From: Cryptosporangium arvum DSM 44712
GTDB lineage: Bacteria; Actinomycetota; Actinomycetes; Mycobacteriales; Cryptosporangiaceae
Direction: 5' to 3'
Length of the DNA stretch: 64,000 nt
Assembly: GCF_000585375.1 (NCBI RefSeq)
Contig: NZ_KK073874.1
Span: forward strand, 372,001-436,000
Under the pieces are notes generated by a model. The model had not been told where the DNA came from. It ran no database searches and was given only the letters and a program-made list of their open reading frames with translations. Each line of letters opens with the position of its first letter. Within the stretch, counting starts at the first letter, position 1. Made by a program: the position numbers and the translations under genes. This document shows, piece by piece, positions 32,009 to 41,155 of the stretch.

Positions 32009-32401
32009 ATGACTTCGCTCAAGTCGCCGCAGGACGCGGTCCGCTCGCTCGGCGAGTTCATTCGTGAGCAGCGGAACGGGTCGCAGATCTCGCTCCGGCA
32101 GCTGGCGAAACAGGCCGGCATCAGTAACCCGTACCTCAGCCAGATCGAACGCGGGCTCCGCAAGCCGTCGGCCGAGATCCTGCAGCAGATCGCGAAAGCG
32201 CTGCGGATCTCCGCGGAAACCCTGTACGTCCACGCGGGGCTGCTCGAGAGCCCCGACGGGGTGCGCACCGACGCGGCTCCGGGGGTAACGGCGTCCGCGA
32301 TCGATGCGGACGAGCACCTCACCGACCGGCAGAAGCAAATCCTGCTCGAGATCTACCACTCGTTCCGGCGCGAGAACGAAGCCAGCGCGCCGACTGCCTG
32401 A
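32009..32401 (+). CDS. XRE-family regulator (Rv0474-like)
   Basis: 130 residues. HTH: ISLRQLAKQAGISNPYLSQIERGLRKPSAEILQQIAKAL, then a short tail with DEHLTDRQKQILLEIYHSFRREN. Length and wording are those of the regulator found next to hbhA in mycobacteria. It is followed 45 bp later by an HBHA-like gene, so the pair is conserved. Probably autoregulated through the palindrome at 31934. Confidence 0.88.
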   Translation: MTSLKSPQDAVRSLGEFIREQRNGSQISLRQLAKQAGISNPYLSQIERGLRKPSAEILQQIAKALRISAETLYVHAGLLESPDGVRTDAAPGVTASAIDADEHLTDRQKQILLEIYHSFRRENEASAPTA

Positions 32402-32446
32402 GCGCAGCTCTCTTGCCCGGAACATTCCTTCCAGGGAGAAGTCGTC

Positions 32447-32896
32447 ATGGCTACTGCCAAGACCCAGACCACCAAGACCGGCAACACCGTCGAGGCCACC
32501 GGCGACGTGAAGTTCGCGCTCCCGGACGCCAAGCGCGGCCTCTACAGCGCGGTCGGTGCCGCCGACTACGCCGTGGCGCAGCTCCGGGCGATCCCGCGCT
32601 ACCAGGGCGCGGTCGTCGAGGCGCTCCGCAGCCAGGTCGCCGACCTGCAGAAGCTGCCGCAGAACCTGCGCGCGCAGCTGAACGACCTGCAGGGCAAGGT
32701 CAACGAGACCTACGGCGAGTTCGCCGACCGGGGCGAGAAGCTCGTCTCCGGCATCCGCAAGGACCCGGCGACCCAGGCTGCGGTCGAGCAGACCAAGACC
32801 GCCAAGTCGCAGGTCAAGGCCGCTCGCACGTCGGTGAAGAAGGCGGCGGCCGGCACCGGTGCCGCCACCGAGGCTGCCGGCGACAAGATCGGCTGA
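32447..32896 (+). CDS. Heparin-binding hemagglutinin (HBHA)-like protein
   Basis: 149 residues, helical, no signal peptide. YSAVGAADYAVAQLRAIPRYQG resembles the LGAADLALATV start of HBHA. The middle is coiled-coil (LRSQVADLQKLPQNLRAQL), and the Lys/Ala-rich end (TSVKKAAAGTG) is a short version of the heparin-binding tail. In mycobacteria HBHA is an adhesin also tied to cell division and lipid bodies; here a surface or structural role is only inferred. AGGGAGAAG lies before the ATG. Confidence 0.72.
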   Translation: MATAKTQTTKTGNTVEATGDVKFALPDAKRGLYSAVGAADYAVAQLRAIPRYQGAVVEALRSQVADLQKLPQNLRAQLNDLQGKVNETYGEFADRGEKLVSGIRKDPATQAAVEQTKTAKSQVKAARTSVKKAAAGTGAATEAAGDKIG

Positions 32897-32900
32897 GCCG

Positions 32901-32932
32901 GGATCAGGGCAGGCGCTCGCCTGCCCTGATCC
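32901..32932. terminator. Bidirectional hairpin terminator
   Basis: 15-bp perfect stem GGATCAGGGCAGGCG with its complement and only 2 nt in the loop. It follows the HBHA-like gene and overlaps the last codons of the convergent TetR gene. Confidence 0.8.
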
Positions 32933-33518
32933 GTTCGAGCCCGAGCCAGAGGAACTCCACGGCCATCGTCTCGGCCCGCTCGCGAGCCACCTCGGGATGG
33001 TCGAGCCACCACGAGATCAGCGACATCAACCCGCCGGTCACGATCGGCGCGAACAGCGTCACCACCGGCTCCGCCGCGGCCAGCCGCGTCGGGTTGTTCC
33101 GCCGGTTCAACAGCATCAGGTCGACGATGATCGCGCCCAGATCGTCGCGGACGCCCTGCAGTTCGTCGCCGACCTCGGGTTTGTCGAAGTGCCGGATCAT
33201 CACCGCCCACGCGCTCGGCTGGTCGGTCGCGAAGTCGAACAGCGTCCTCACCAGCACACGCATGCGCTCCAACCCCGGGTCACCGGGCTTGGTGGCCTCG
33301 TGCAGCTGGACCGAAAGACCCTCCACGATCGACGACGTGACCGCCGAGAACAGCTCTTCCTTCGACTCGAAGTGCTGGTACAGCAGTCCCTTCGAGACGC
33401 CGGCCGCGGCGGCGACGTGCTCCATCTGGGTCAGGTGGAAGCCGCGCCGCCCGAACTCGTCGAGTGCGACCGACAGGAGCTGTTCCCGGCGCGAAGCCGA
33501 GGTGAGCCGCCGCCTCAC
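32904..33518 (-). CDS. TetR-family regulator
   Basis: 204 residues from GTG 33518, overlapping the acyl-CoA dehydrogenase stop (GTGA). [46 protein letters not shown], then a TetR ligand domain. It is co-transcribed behind the dehydrogenase it probably controls. The candidate operator (34761-34774) lies in the shared promoter region with the SDR genes. Confidence 0.9.
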   Translation of the reverse strand: MRRRLTSASRREQLLSVALDEFGRRGFHLTQMEHVAAAAGVSKGLLYQHFESKEELFSAVTSSIVEGLSVQLHEATKPGDPGLERMRVLVRTLFDFATDQPSAWAVMIRHFDKPEVGDELQGVRDDLGAIIVDLMLLNRRNNPTRLAAAEPVVTLFAPIVTGGLMSLISWWLDHPEVARERAETMAVEFLWLGLERIRAGERLP

Positions 33519-34726
33519 TTGCCCAGGTAGGGGGCCAGTTCGGTACGCGCGACCGACATGATGTGCACCTCGTCCGGGCCGTCGGCAAGGCGGAGCGTCC
33601 GCAGGCCCGCGTACGACCGGGCCAGCGGGAAGTCGCCGCTGACGCCGCCACCGCCGTGGACCTGGATCGCCTTGTCGAGCACCGAGACCGCCATCTGCGG
33701 CACCACGACCTTGATCGCGGCCACCTCCGTGCGCGCGGCCTGGAAGCCCTTCTTGTCGATCAGCCAGGCGGTCTTGAGCGTGAGCAGGCGGGCCTGTTCG
33801 ATCGCCATCCGCGACTCGGCGATCCACTGCTGAACGACACCCTGCCGGGCCAGTTCCTTGCCGAACGCGACCCGCGAGACGGCGCGGCGGCACATGGCGT
33901 CCAGAGCGCGCTCGGCCATACCGATCGCCCGCATGCAGTGGTGGATCCGGCCGGGCCCCAGCCGCTTCTGGGCCAGCGCGAACGCGCCGTTCTCCTCGCC
34001 GAGCAGGTTCGTGACCGGAACCCGCACGTCGGTCAGCCTGATCTCGCAATGCCCGTGCTGGTCGTGGTAGCCGAAGACCGACAGGTCGCGGACGACCTCC
34101 AGACCGGGGGAGTCCATCGGGACCAGGATCATCGACTGCTGGGCGTAGGTCGGGCCGTCCGGGTCGGTCTTGCCCATCAGGATCATGACCTTGCAGCGCG
34201 GGTCGGCGGCGCCGCTGGTCCACCACTTGCGACCGTTGATCACGTAGTCGTCGCCGTCGCGGACGACGCTCGTGCTGATGTTGCGGGCATCCGAGCTGGC
34301 GACGTCGGGCTCGGTCATCCCGAAGCAGCTGCGGATCTCGCCGTCGAGCAGAGGTTCGAGCCACTGCTTCTTCTGCTCGTCGGTGCCGAACAGGTGCAGC
34401 AGCTCCATGTTGCCGGTGTCGGGCGCGGCGCAGTTGATCGCCTCGGGGGCGAGCTGCGGCGAGCGCCCGGTGATCTCGGCCAGCGGCGCGTACTCCAGCT
34501 GGGTGAGGCCGGAGACGTCGGGCAGGAACAGGTTCCAGAGGCCACGGGCCCGCGCCTCGCGTTTGAGGTCCTCGACGATCGGCGGGAGCGCGTGCGGCTG
34601 CCCGGCGGCGATCAGCTCTTCACGCTGGGACTCGTAGACGGGTTCGGCCGGGTGGACGTGCGAGTCCATGAACGCGGTCAGGCGGTCGATGTACTCCTGC
34701 GCTTTCGGGCTGGGCTCGAAATCCAT
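33515..34726 (-). CDS. Acyl-CoA dehydrogenase (ACAD10/11-like)
   Basis: 403 residues, paralogue of the gene at 12304. It shares long identical stretches such as [10 protein letters not shown] and [12 protein letters not shown], and the C-terminal [38 protein letters not shown]-dependent oxidation of an acyl-CoA. Operon with the TetR gene. Divergent from an SDR/quinone-oxidoreductase/SDR operon that could continue the same degradation pathway. Confidence 0.92.
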   Translation of the reverse strand: MDFEPSPKAQEYIDRLTAFMDSHVHPAEPVYESQREELIAAGQPHALPPIVEDLKREARARGLWNLFLPDVSGLTQLEYAPLAEITGRSPQLAPEAINCAAPDTGNMELLHLFGTDEQKKQWLEPLLDGEIRSCFGMTEPDVASSDARNISTSVVRDGDDYVINGRKWWTSGAADPRCKVMILMGKTDPDGPTYAQQSMILVPMDSPGLEVVRDLSVFGYHDQHGHCEIRLTDVRVPVTNLLGEENGAFALAQKRLGPGRIHHCMRAIGMAERALDAMCRRAVSRVAFGKELARQGVVQQWIAESRMAIEQARLLTLKTAWLIDKKGFQAARTEVAAIKVVVPQMAVSVLDKAIQVHGGGGVSGDFPLARSYAGLRTLRLADGPDEVHIMSVARTELAPYLGK

Positions 34727-34760
34727 CAGAACTCCCGATCCTCGAAGTGGCTCTAAAGTA

Positions 34761-34774
34761 ACCGACGAGTCAGT
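34761..34774. promoter_or_regulatory. TetR-type operator candidate
   Basis: ACCGACGAGTCAGT, arms matching at 5 of 6 pairs around a 2-nt centre. It is midway between the divergent dehydrogenase/TetR and SDR operons. TetR regulators of acyl-CoA genes often use sites of this shape. Confidence 0.5.
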
Positions 34775-34809
34775 AAGTTAATAGGGGACGCCGACCAAGG
34801 GAGGCTCGT

Positions 34810-35601
34810 ATGGCCAAGGCGGCCTGGGTGACCGGTGGAGCGAGCGGCATCGGTGCCGCGGTCTCGCGGCGGTTGGCTTCGCAGGGGTACCGGGTGTTGG
34901 TCACCGACGTCGACGAATCCGGCGGTTCGGCCGTGGCGTCCGAGATCGGCGGGCTGTTCAAGCGCTGCGACGTGACGTCGCCGTCGGACAGCCTGGACGC
35001 CGTCGCCGCGGCCACCGAGGCGTTCGGCGGCCTCGACCTGGCGTTCCTCAACGCCGGTGTCGCGACCGGATTCGCGCTCGAAGAGGGGTTCTCGCCCGAG
35101 GCCTACCGGCGGGTGATGTCGATAAACCTGGACGGTGTCGTCTACGGCGCGCACGCCGCGCTCCCCGCGCTGAAGGCCCGCGGTGGTGGCGACATCGTCG
35201 CGACCGCGAGCCTGGCCGGCCTCACCGCGGTGCCGTTCGACCCCATCTACGGCGCCAACAAGGCCGCGGTCGTCGGGCTGGTGCGGGCGCTCGGCCCGCT
35301 CTACACCGCCGACAACATCCGGGTGAACGCGCTCTGCCCGTCGTTCGCCGAGACAGCGATCATCACGAACGTGCGTGACGCGCTGATCGGCGCGGGCGTG
35401 CCGCTGCTCGACGTCGCCGACGTCGTGGCCGCGTTCGACTCGATCCTGGCCGGCGACGGCACCGGCGAGGCCTGGTACGTGCAGGTGGGACGCCCGGCTG
35501 AGCCGTTCGCGTTCCGGAACGTGCCGGGGCCGCGTACGCCGGCCGGCGACAAAGCGCCGTCCGCGGACGCGTCGGTGCAGACGAGCTTGGGAGAGGCCTG
35601 A
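34810..35601 (+). CDS. SDR-family oxidoreductase
   Basis: 263 residues. Classical short-chain dehydrogenase: cofactor loop TGGASGIG, NAG motif (LNAGVA), catalytic Ser in TASLAGL and YxxxK as YGANK. An Asp after the second strand (VTDVDES) favours NAD(H). A C-terminal tail with Pro/Ala extends past the usual end. First gene of an operon with the quinone oxidoreductase and a second SDR; 2 bp separate it from the next ATG. Confidence 0.9.
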   Translation: MAKAAWVTGGASGIGAAVSRRLASQGYRVLVTDVDESGGSAVASEIGGLFKRCDVTSPSDSLDAVAAATEAFGGLDLAFLNAGVATGFALEEGFSPEAYRRVMSINLDGVVYGAHAALPALKARGGGDIVATASLAGLTAVPFDPIYGANKAAVVGLVRALGPLYTADNIRVNALCPSFAETAIITNVRDALIGAGVPLLDVADVVAAFDSILAGDGTGEAWYVQVGRPAEPFAFRNVPGPRTPAGDKAPSADASVQTSLGEA

Positions 35602-35602
35602 C

Positions 35603-36562
35603 ATGCGCGCAATCCGGATCACGTCGTTCGGCGGCCCCGAGGTGCTGGTTCCGGCCGAGCTGCCCGACCCCGTCGCGTCGGGTAACGCCCAGCTCCTGGA
35701 CGTCTCCAGGGCCGGCGTGAACTACGCCGACACGCACCAGGCCGAGAACTCGTACCTGGCCGCGTCGTCGCTGCCGATGGTGCCAGGAGCCGAGGTCGTG
35801 GGGCGGCTGGCCGACGGACGCCGAATCGTGTCGCTGCTCGCCGGCGGCGGCGGATACGCCGAGAAGGCGCTCGTCGAGCCCGGGCTCTCGTTCGACGTGC
35901 CGGAAGGCATCGACGACACGACCGCGCTGGCGATGGTGGTGCAGGGCGCGTCGGCGTGGTTGCTGCTGCGTCGCAGTGCCGTGCTGAACCCCGGCGAGTC
36001 GGTCGTGGTGCACGCGGCGGCCGGTGGCGTCGGGTCGCTGGCCGTGCAGCTGGCCAAGGCCTGGGGAGCCGGGCGCGTGATCGCCACCGCGTCCAGCGAC
36101 GAGAAGCGTGAGCTCGCCCGGGAACTCGGCGCCGACGTGGCGATCGATTCCCGGTCCGAGGACATGACCGCTGCGCTGCGCGAGGCGAACGGCGGACAGC
36201 GGGTCGACGTCGTGCTCGACATGACCGGGGGACGGGTCACCGACCAGAGCCTCCGCGCGCTCGCGCCGTTCGGCCGGCTGGCGTTCTACGGCATGGCTAG
36301 CCGGGAGCAGCCGAGCCCGATCGAGTTGCGCAACCTGCTCGGGCACTCCACGACCGTCGCCGGTATGTGGCTCGCGCACGCGTTCCTGCTGCCCGGCGAC
36401 GTGCTGCGCCCGGCGATCGCCGAGCTGTTCGAGATGGTCGCGAAGGGCACGCTGCGCGCCGTTCCCGGCGGGGAGTTCGCTCTCTCGGAGGCTCGGAAAG
36501 CACACGAAGCTCTGCGTTCGCGCAGCACCGTCGGCAAGCTCGTTCTCGACCCGTCCCGCTAA
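35603..36562 (+). CDS. Zinc-independent MDR / quinone oxidoreductase-like dehydrogenase
   Basis: 319 residues of the medium-chain dehydrogenase fold. The start MRAIRITSFGGPEVL is typical of quinone oxidoreductases. The nucleotide motif is HAAAGGVGSLAVQLAKAWGA. No structural or catalytic zinc cysteines are present. NADPH-dependent reduction of a quinone or enone is expected; the true substrate is unknown but probably linked to the neighbouring acyl-CoA genes. Confidence 0.9.
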   Translation: MRAIRITSFGGPEVLVPAELPDPVASGNAQLLDVSRAGVNYADTHQAENSYLAASSLPMVPGAEVVGRLADGRRIVSLLAGGGGYAEKALVEPGLSFDVPEGIDDTTALAMVVQGASAWLLLRRSAVLNPGESVVVHAAAGGVGSLAVQLAKAWGAGRVIATASSDEKRELARELGADVAIDSRSEDMTAALREANGGQRVDVVLDMTGGRVTDQSLRALAPFGRLAFYGMASREQPSPIELRNLLGHSTTVAGMWLAHAFLLPGDVLRPAIAELFEMVAKGTLRAVPGGEFALSEARKAHEALRSRSTVGKLVLDPSR

Positions 36563-36573
36563 TGAGGAGCCCC

Positions 36574-37335
36574 GTGGACATCAACCTGGAAGGGCGCGTG
36601 GCCGTCGTCACCGGCGCCTCCCGCGGCATCGGTGCCGCGATCGCCAAGACCTACGTCGACGCCGGCGCGAAGGTCGTCATCACCGCGCGCAGGCCCGAGG
36701 GGCTGGAGAAGGCGGCCGCGGAGATCGGCGCGCCCGAGTCGGTGCACGCGATCGCCGCCCACGCCGGCAAGGCGGAGGACGCCGAGCGTGTCGTCGCCGA
36801 GACGATCGAGCGGTTCGGCCGGCTCGACGTCCTGGTGAACAACGCGGCGACCAACCCGTACATGGGGCCGGTCATCGACGCCGAGATCCGGGCCTGGGAC
36901 AAGACGTTCGAGGTGAACCTGCGCGGCCCGCTGGTGTGGACGCAGGCCGCGTACCGGGGCTGGATGAAGGAGCACGGCGGCTCGGTCATCAACATCTCGA
37001 GCATCGACGGGCTGCGTCCGGGCGGGCCGCTCGCGATCTACGGCGTCACGAAGTCGGCGCTGGTGTTCCTGTCGCAGCAGCTGGCGACCGAGGTGGGGCC
37101 GAACGTCCGGGTCAACGTGCTGGCGCCCGGCCTGGTGAAGACCGACTTCGCGCGAGCGCTCTGGGAGGGCGCCGGGGACGACGCCAAGTACCCGTGGCCG
37201 CTGCAGCGACTCGGCCAGCCCACGGACATCGCGAACGCCGCCCTGTTCCTGGCCAGCGACGCCAGCTCCTGGACCACCGGCGCCGTGCTCGTCGTCGACG
37301 GCGGCGGCACCCTAGGCGGCCCCTTCAGCTCTTAG
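36574..37335 (+). CDS. SDR-family oxidoreductase
   Basis: About 253 residues from GTG 36574, which has GAGGAG just upstream. ATG 36562, overlapping the previous stop as TAATG, is an in-frame alternative adding 4 residues. Classical SDR: TGASRGIG, NNAATNP, Ser in NISSIDG, YGVTK, and the C-terminal VVDGGGTLGGPFSS. ARRPEG after strand two favours NADP(H). Last gene of the operon. Confidence 0.9.
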   Translation: MDINLEGRVAVVTGASRGIGAAIAKTYVDAGAKVVITARRPEGLEKAAAEIGAPESVHAIAAHAGKAEDAERVVAETIERFGRLDVLVNNAATNPYMGPVIDAEIRAWDKTFEVNLRGPLVWTQAAYRGWMKEHGGSVINISSIDGLRPGGPLAIYGVTKSALVFLSQQLATEVGPNVRVNVLAPGLVKTDFARALWEGAGDDAKYPWPLQRLGQPTDIANAALFLASDASSWTTGAVLVVDGGGTLGGPFSS

Positions 37336-37341
37336 TGGGCG

Positions 37342-37440
37342 GCCCGCCCAGAACAACGCTGCCAGGCGAGCGCGAACCCTTGAGTACGCATGTGTACGCG
37401 GCGGATTCGCGCTCGACTGGCAGCGTTGCCCTGGGCGGGC
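37342..37440. terminator. Large three-stem palindrome between convergent genes
   Basis: Three stacked perfect stems share one axis: GCCCGCCCAG (37342-37351) with 37431-37440; AACGCTGCCA (37355-37364) with 37418-37427; GAGCGCGAA (37368-37376) with 37406-37414. They are separated by symmetric 3x3 internal loops. The 29-nt top contains GTACGCATGTGTAC. It can end transcription from both sides, but it is much longer than the other terminators here and lacks a T run. Confidence 0.75.
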
Positions 37441-37461
37441 TCCAGGTCAGAACCCAAAGCG

Positions 37462-37974
37462 CTAGCCCGCTCGTAACGGGCGGCGCATGGCGCAGCGGGG
37501 GGACAGCTCGTCGAGGCCCATGGCGATCTCGTGGTCGCGGGCCTCGCGCAGGCCCGGCGTGAGGTCGGCCTCGTCGAGTTCGACGAACCCGTACCGCCGG
37601 TAGAACGGGCCGTTCCACGGAACGTCGCGGAACGTCGTCAACGTGACCGCCGGGAACCCGCCGCGGCGGGCCCAGCCGATCACCGCGGCGAGCAACCCGC
37701 GCCCGTGGCCCTGGCGACCGTAGGCCGCGTCCACGGATAACTGCGACAGGTGCGCCGCGCCGTCCACGGCGTCGACCGCCGCGAATCCGACCGGCGCACC
37801 CGACGGGCCCGGAGCCACCAGGACGATCGCGCATTTGCGCAGCTCGTCCTGGGACATGTATTCGGGAGGCAGGGCGATGCCCGCCTCGATGAAAGGCGCC
37901 TCGGAGGCCTTCTCGACCTCCGCGAGGCCCGCCAGTTCGTCATCACCGGCCGGTCGTACAGCGTCGAAAGTCAC
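37462..37974 (-). CDS. GNAT-family N-acetyltransferase
   Basis: 170 residues from GTG 37974. The acetyl-CoA site reads LSVDAAYGRQGHGRGLLAAVIGWA (Q/RxxGxG/A). TLTTFRDVPWNGPFYRRYGFVEL is the typical C-terminal GNAT half. Substrate unknown. Stands alone between the palindrome and ppa on the same strand as ppa. Confidence 0.9.
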   Translation of the reverse strand: MTFDAVRPAGDDELAGLAEVEKASEAPFIEAGIALPPEYMSQDELRKCAIVLVAPGPSGAPVGFAAVDAVDGAAHLSQLSVDAAYGRQGHGRGLLAAVIGWARRGGFPAVTLTTFRDVPWNGPFYRRYGFVELDEADLTPGLREARDHEIAMGLDELSPRCAMRRPLRAG

Positions 37975-37998
37975 CGGGGCATCATCCCCTAAGCGGAG

Positions 37999-38529
37999 TT
38001 ACTCCGACGGCGGGTGCTCGTCACCGGTGCCGGTGAAGGCGTCGTGGCCGGCGTCGGCGGCGCGCTTGCGGGACAGCTCGATCTCGCGCTCGGCCTCGGC
38101 CCGCCCGACCCACTGCGCACCCTCGACGGACTTACCGGGCTCGAGGTCCTTGTACACCGTGAAGAAGTGCTGGATCTCGAGCCGGTCGAACTCCGGCAGG
38201 TGGTGGATGTCGCGCAGGTGCTCCTGGCGCGGGTCGTTCGCGTGGACGCAGAGGACCTTGTCGTCCGGGCCCTTCTCGTCCTTCATCCGGAACATGCCGA
38301 TCGCGCGGGCGCGGATCAGGCAACCGGGGAACGTCGGCTCCTGCAGGAGGACCAGCGCGTCCAGCGGGTCGCCGTCCTGGCCGAGCGTCTCCTCGATGAA
38401 CCCGTAGTCAGCGGGGTACTGGGTCGCCGTGAAGAGAATCCGGTCCAGGCGGATGCGCCCGGTCTCGTGGTCGACCTCGTACTTGTTTCGCTGACCCTTC
38501 GGGATCTCGATCGTGACGTCGAACTCCAC
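37999..38529 (-). CDS. ppa: Inorganic pyrophosphatase
   Basis: 176 residues. Family I soluble pyrophosphatase hydrolysing PPi to phosphate. [13 protein letters not shown] and the signature [10 protein letters not shown] are present with the metal-binding Asp residues. [15 protein letters not shown] is a short acidic tail. Divergent from dacB, as in many actinomycetes. Confidence 0.96.
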   Translation of the reverse strand: MEFDVTIEIPKGQRNKYEVDHETGRIRLDRILFTATQYPADYGFIEETLGQDGDPLDALVLLQEPTFPGCLIRARAIGMFRMKDEKGPDDKVLCVHANDPRQEHLRDIHHLPEFDRLEIQHFFTVYKDLEPGKSVEGAQWVGRAEAEREIELSRKRAADAGHDAFTGTGDEHPPSE

Positions 38530-38606
38530 GGGATGGACTCCTCACCGGGTCGGGCACTGATTACGACTAGTGTCTCGCAGGTCGGGAACCAGTCCTTGGG
38601 GAGGAT

Positions 38607-40007
38607 ATGCGGATCGGCCGCCACTCTGTGCTGTGGCTCACCCTCTGCTGGGTCCTCGCCACCGTGCTGGTGACAGACCTGCTGTGGTTCGCGCGCGGTG
38701 GCGCGAGCGAGGTGAACAGTGGGCGCGACGGGGTACTCGTCCCCGCCGTCGCCGCCGGACCGGTATTTACCGATCCACCAGCAGTTTTGACCCCGGACGA
38801 CGACTCCGCGGAGCCACCTACCGAGGCCGGACTCACCACTGCGCTGTCCGCCCTGCTCACGGACTCCCGGCTGGGCTCCAGCGTAGCCGTGTCCGTGCGT
38901 GACGCGGAAAACGGGACCACTCTGTTCAGCAGAAATGCTGACACACCGGTCACTCCGGCCTCAACGACAAAGACCGTCACTGCGGCCGGGGTGCTGTTGG
39001 CGTACGGCCCGGCGCACCGGTTGACCACGAAGGTGGTCAAGGGCGCTACGGAGGGTGAGATCGTGATCGTCGGCGGCGGCGATCCGACGCTCGCGTTCGG
39101 CGAGAAGATGAGTTACCCCGGTTCGGCGCGGCTCGACGTGCTCGCGAAAGACGTCAAGACCGCGCTCAACGGAGCGCCGGTCACCAGGATCGTCGTCGAC
39201 GGCACGCTGTTCAGCGGTCCGACCGTCGGCCCCGGCTGGGACGACGACATCATCTCGGGCAACTACTCGGCCCACGTGAACGCGCTCACTGCGAACGGCG
39301 CGCGGGTCGAGCCGACCCCCGACCACGAGGGCGACCGCACGCTCACCCCCGACCTGTTCGTCGGTCAGCGGTTCGCCGGCCTGCTGGGCGCCGGCGACGC
39401 CGAGGTCGTCCAGGGCACGGCCCCGGAGGGTGCCGAGTCGGTCGCCGAACTGCAGTCGCCGCCGCTCTCGCACATCGTCGACGCGATGCTCACCGAGTCC
39501 GACAACGTGATCGCCGAGGCGATGCTGCGTCTGACCGCCGTCAAGAAGGGCCTCCCGGCGACGTTCGACGGCGGCACCCAGGCGCGGAAGGCCGTGCTCG
39601 ACGAGGCCGGCATCGACACGGCCGGGTACGGACTGCGTGACGGCAGCGGGCTCTCCCGACTCAACCGCCTCACCCCCAACCTGCTGACGTCGCTGCTGGC
39701 CAAGGCCGTCGGCACCGAGCACCCCCAGTTGCGGACGCTGCTGGCGGGGCTGCCGGTGGCGTCCTACAGCGGCACGCTCGCCGACCGCTTCGGTGGCAAC
39801 TCGGCCACGGCCGGCGTCGGCATCGTCCGGGCCAAGACCGGGACGCTCTCCGGCGTGAGTTCGCTGGCCGGGATGACCATCACGGTCGAAGGCCGGATCC
39901 TGACGTTCGCCGCGGTGGCCAACGGCGTGCCGAACGGCGGTACCGACAGCGCGGAGGCCGCGCTCGACCAGATCGCGGCGACCCTCGCCAAGTGCGGCTG
40001 CAAGTAG
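38607..40007 (+). CDS. dacB: D-alanyl-D-alanine carboxypeptidase/endopeptidase (PBP4 type)
   Basis: 466 residues, with GGGGAGG before the ATG. One N-terminal membrane or signal segment, then the penicillin-binding fold: STTK (Ser119 nucleophile, Lys122), SDN (298-300) and KTG (410-412). The inserted domain between the first two motifs is typical of PBP4/DacB. It trims or cleaves peptidoglycan cross-links outside the membrane. Confidence 0.94.
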   Translation: MRIGRHSVLWLTLCWVLATVLVTDLLWFARGGASEVNSGRDGVLVPAVAAGPVFTDPPAVLTPDDDSAEPPTEAGLTTALSALLTDSRLGSSVAVSVRDAENGTTLFSRNADTPVTPASTTKTVTAAGVLLAYGPAHRLTTKVVKGATEGEIVIVGGGDPTLAFGEKMSYPGSARLDVLAKDVKTALNGAPVTRIVVDGTLFSGPTVGPGWDDDIISGNYSAHVNALTANGARVEPTPDHEGDRTLTPDLFVGQRFAGLLGAGDAEVVQGTAPEGAESVAELQSPPLSHIVDAMLTESDNVIAEAMLRLTAVKKGLPATFDGGTQARKAVLDEAGIDTAGYGLRDGSGLSRLNRLTPNLLTSLLAKAVGTEHPQLRTLLAGLPVASYSGTLADRFGGNSATAGVGIVRAKTGTLSGVSSLAGMTITVEGRILTFAAVANGVPNGGTDSAEAALDQIAATLAKCGCK

Positions 40008-40063
40008 GGGTGGGCGCAGATGACCGTTGGGCGGTACGTGCGATTCACCCGTACCGTGAAGAG

Positions 40064-41149
40064 ATGACGCAGATGGTGGACTGGGATCTGGCGGTCTCCA
40101 CCGCCGCGACGCTTACCGGTGGTGGCCCGCGGGTGAGCGTCACCGAAGCCGCGGACGTGGTGCTCGAACTACGGCGCCTCACCGACGTCGCGGAGCAGCA
40201 CGTCGCGAACTACACCGGGCTGTCGGCCCGGGTGGACCACCCGCCGGTGCAGGTCGTCGACCGCACCGACTGGGTGCGGACGAACGTCGAGGGCCTGCAG
40301 GTCGTGATGGACCCGGTCATCGAGAAGCTCCAGGCCGCGTCCCCGCCGAAGCCGACGGCGTTCGGGCCGGTCGGCACCGCGGTGAAGGTCGTCGGGCAGA
40401 AGGCCACCGGCGTCCAGGTCGGCACCATCCTCGGGTTCTTCTCCAGCAAGGTGCTCGGTCAGTACGAGGTCTTCTCCGGCGCTCCGGGGCGGCTGCTGCT
40501 CGTCGCACCGAACGTGGTCGAGATCGAGCGCAAGCTCGGCGTCGACCCGACCGACTTCCGCCTCTGGGTCTGCCTGCACGAGGTGACCCACCGGACCCAG
40601 TTCACCGCCGTCCCGTGGCTGCGCGACCACTTCCTCTCCGAGGTCAGCGCGTTCGTCGACGCCACCGACCTCGACCCCGAAGCGCTCGCGGACCGCGTCC
40701 GCAACGGCATTTCGGCGCTCGCGGACTCGGTACGCAACCCCGACTCGAAGGCGTCGGTGCTCGACCTCGTGCAGACGCCGGCGCAGCGTGCCGTCGTCGA
40801 CCGGCTCACCGCGCTGATGACGCTCGTCGAGGGCCACGCCGAGTTCGTGATGGACGGCGTCGGGCCCGACGTCGTGCCGACCGTGGAGAGCATCCGGGCC
40901 CGGTTCAACCAGCGCCGCGCGGCCCGCAACCCGCTCGACAAGCTGGTCCGGCGCCTGCTCGGCATCGAGGTCAAGATGCGCCAGTACGCCGAGGGCCGGA
41001 AGTTCGTGGCCGAGGTGGTCGAGCGGGTCGGCATGGGCGGCTTCAACCTGATCTGGACGTCGCCGGAGACGCTGCCGCGCCCGGGGGAGATCGCCGACCC
41101 GGACGCCTGGGTGGCTCGGGTGGTCGGCCCCACCGTGTCCCCGAACTAG
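40064..41149 (+). CDS. DUF2342-type zinc-dependent metalloprotease-like protein
   Basis: 361 residues from ATG 40064. The zincin motif is CLHEVTHRTQF (H172, E173, H176), with a later EGHAEFVMD that can supply the third ligand. This family is sometimes named after coenzyme F420 biosynthesis, but no such activity is shown. It always sits between dacB and tilS in actinomycetes. Cytoplasmic; substrate unknown. Confidence 0.9.
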   Translation: MTQMVDWDLAVSTAATLTGGGPRVSVTEAADVVLELRRLTDVAEQHVANYTGLSARVDHPPVQVVDRTDWVRTNVEGLQVVMDPVIEKLQAASPPKPTAFGPVGTAVKVVGQKATGVQVGTILGFFSSKVLGQYEVFSGAPGRLLLVAPNVVEIERKLGVDPTDFRLWVCLHEVTHRTQFTAVPWLRDHFLSEVSAFVDATDLDPEALADRVRNGISALADSVRNPDSKASVLDLVQTPAQRAVVDRLTALMTLVEGHAEFVMDGVGPDVVPTVESIRARFNQRRAARNPLDKLVRRLLGIEVKMRQYAEGRKFVAEVVERVGMGGFNLIWTSPETLPRPGEIADPDAWVARVVGPTVSPN

Positions 41150-41155
41150 GTCGCC

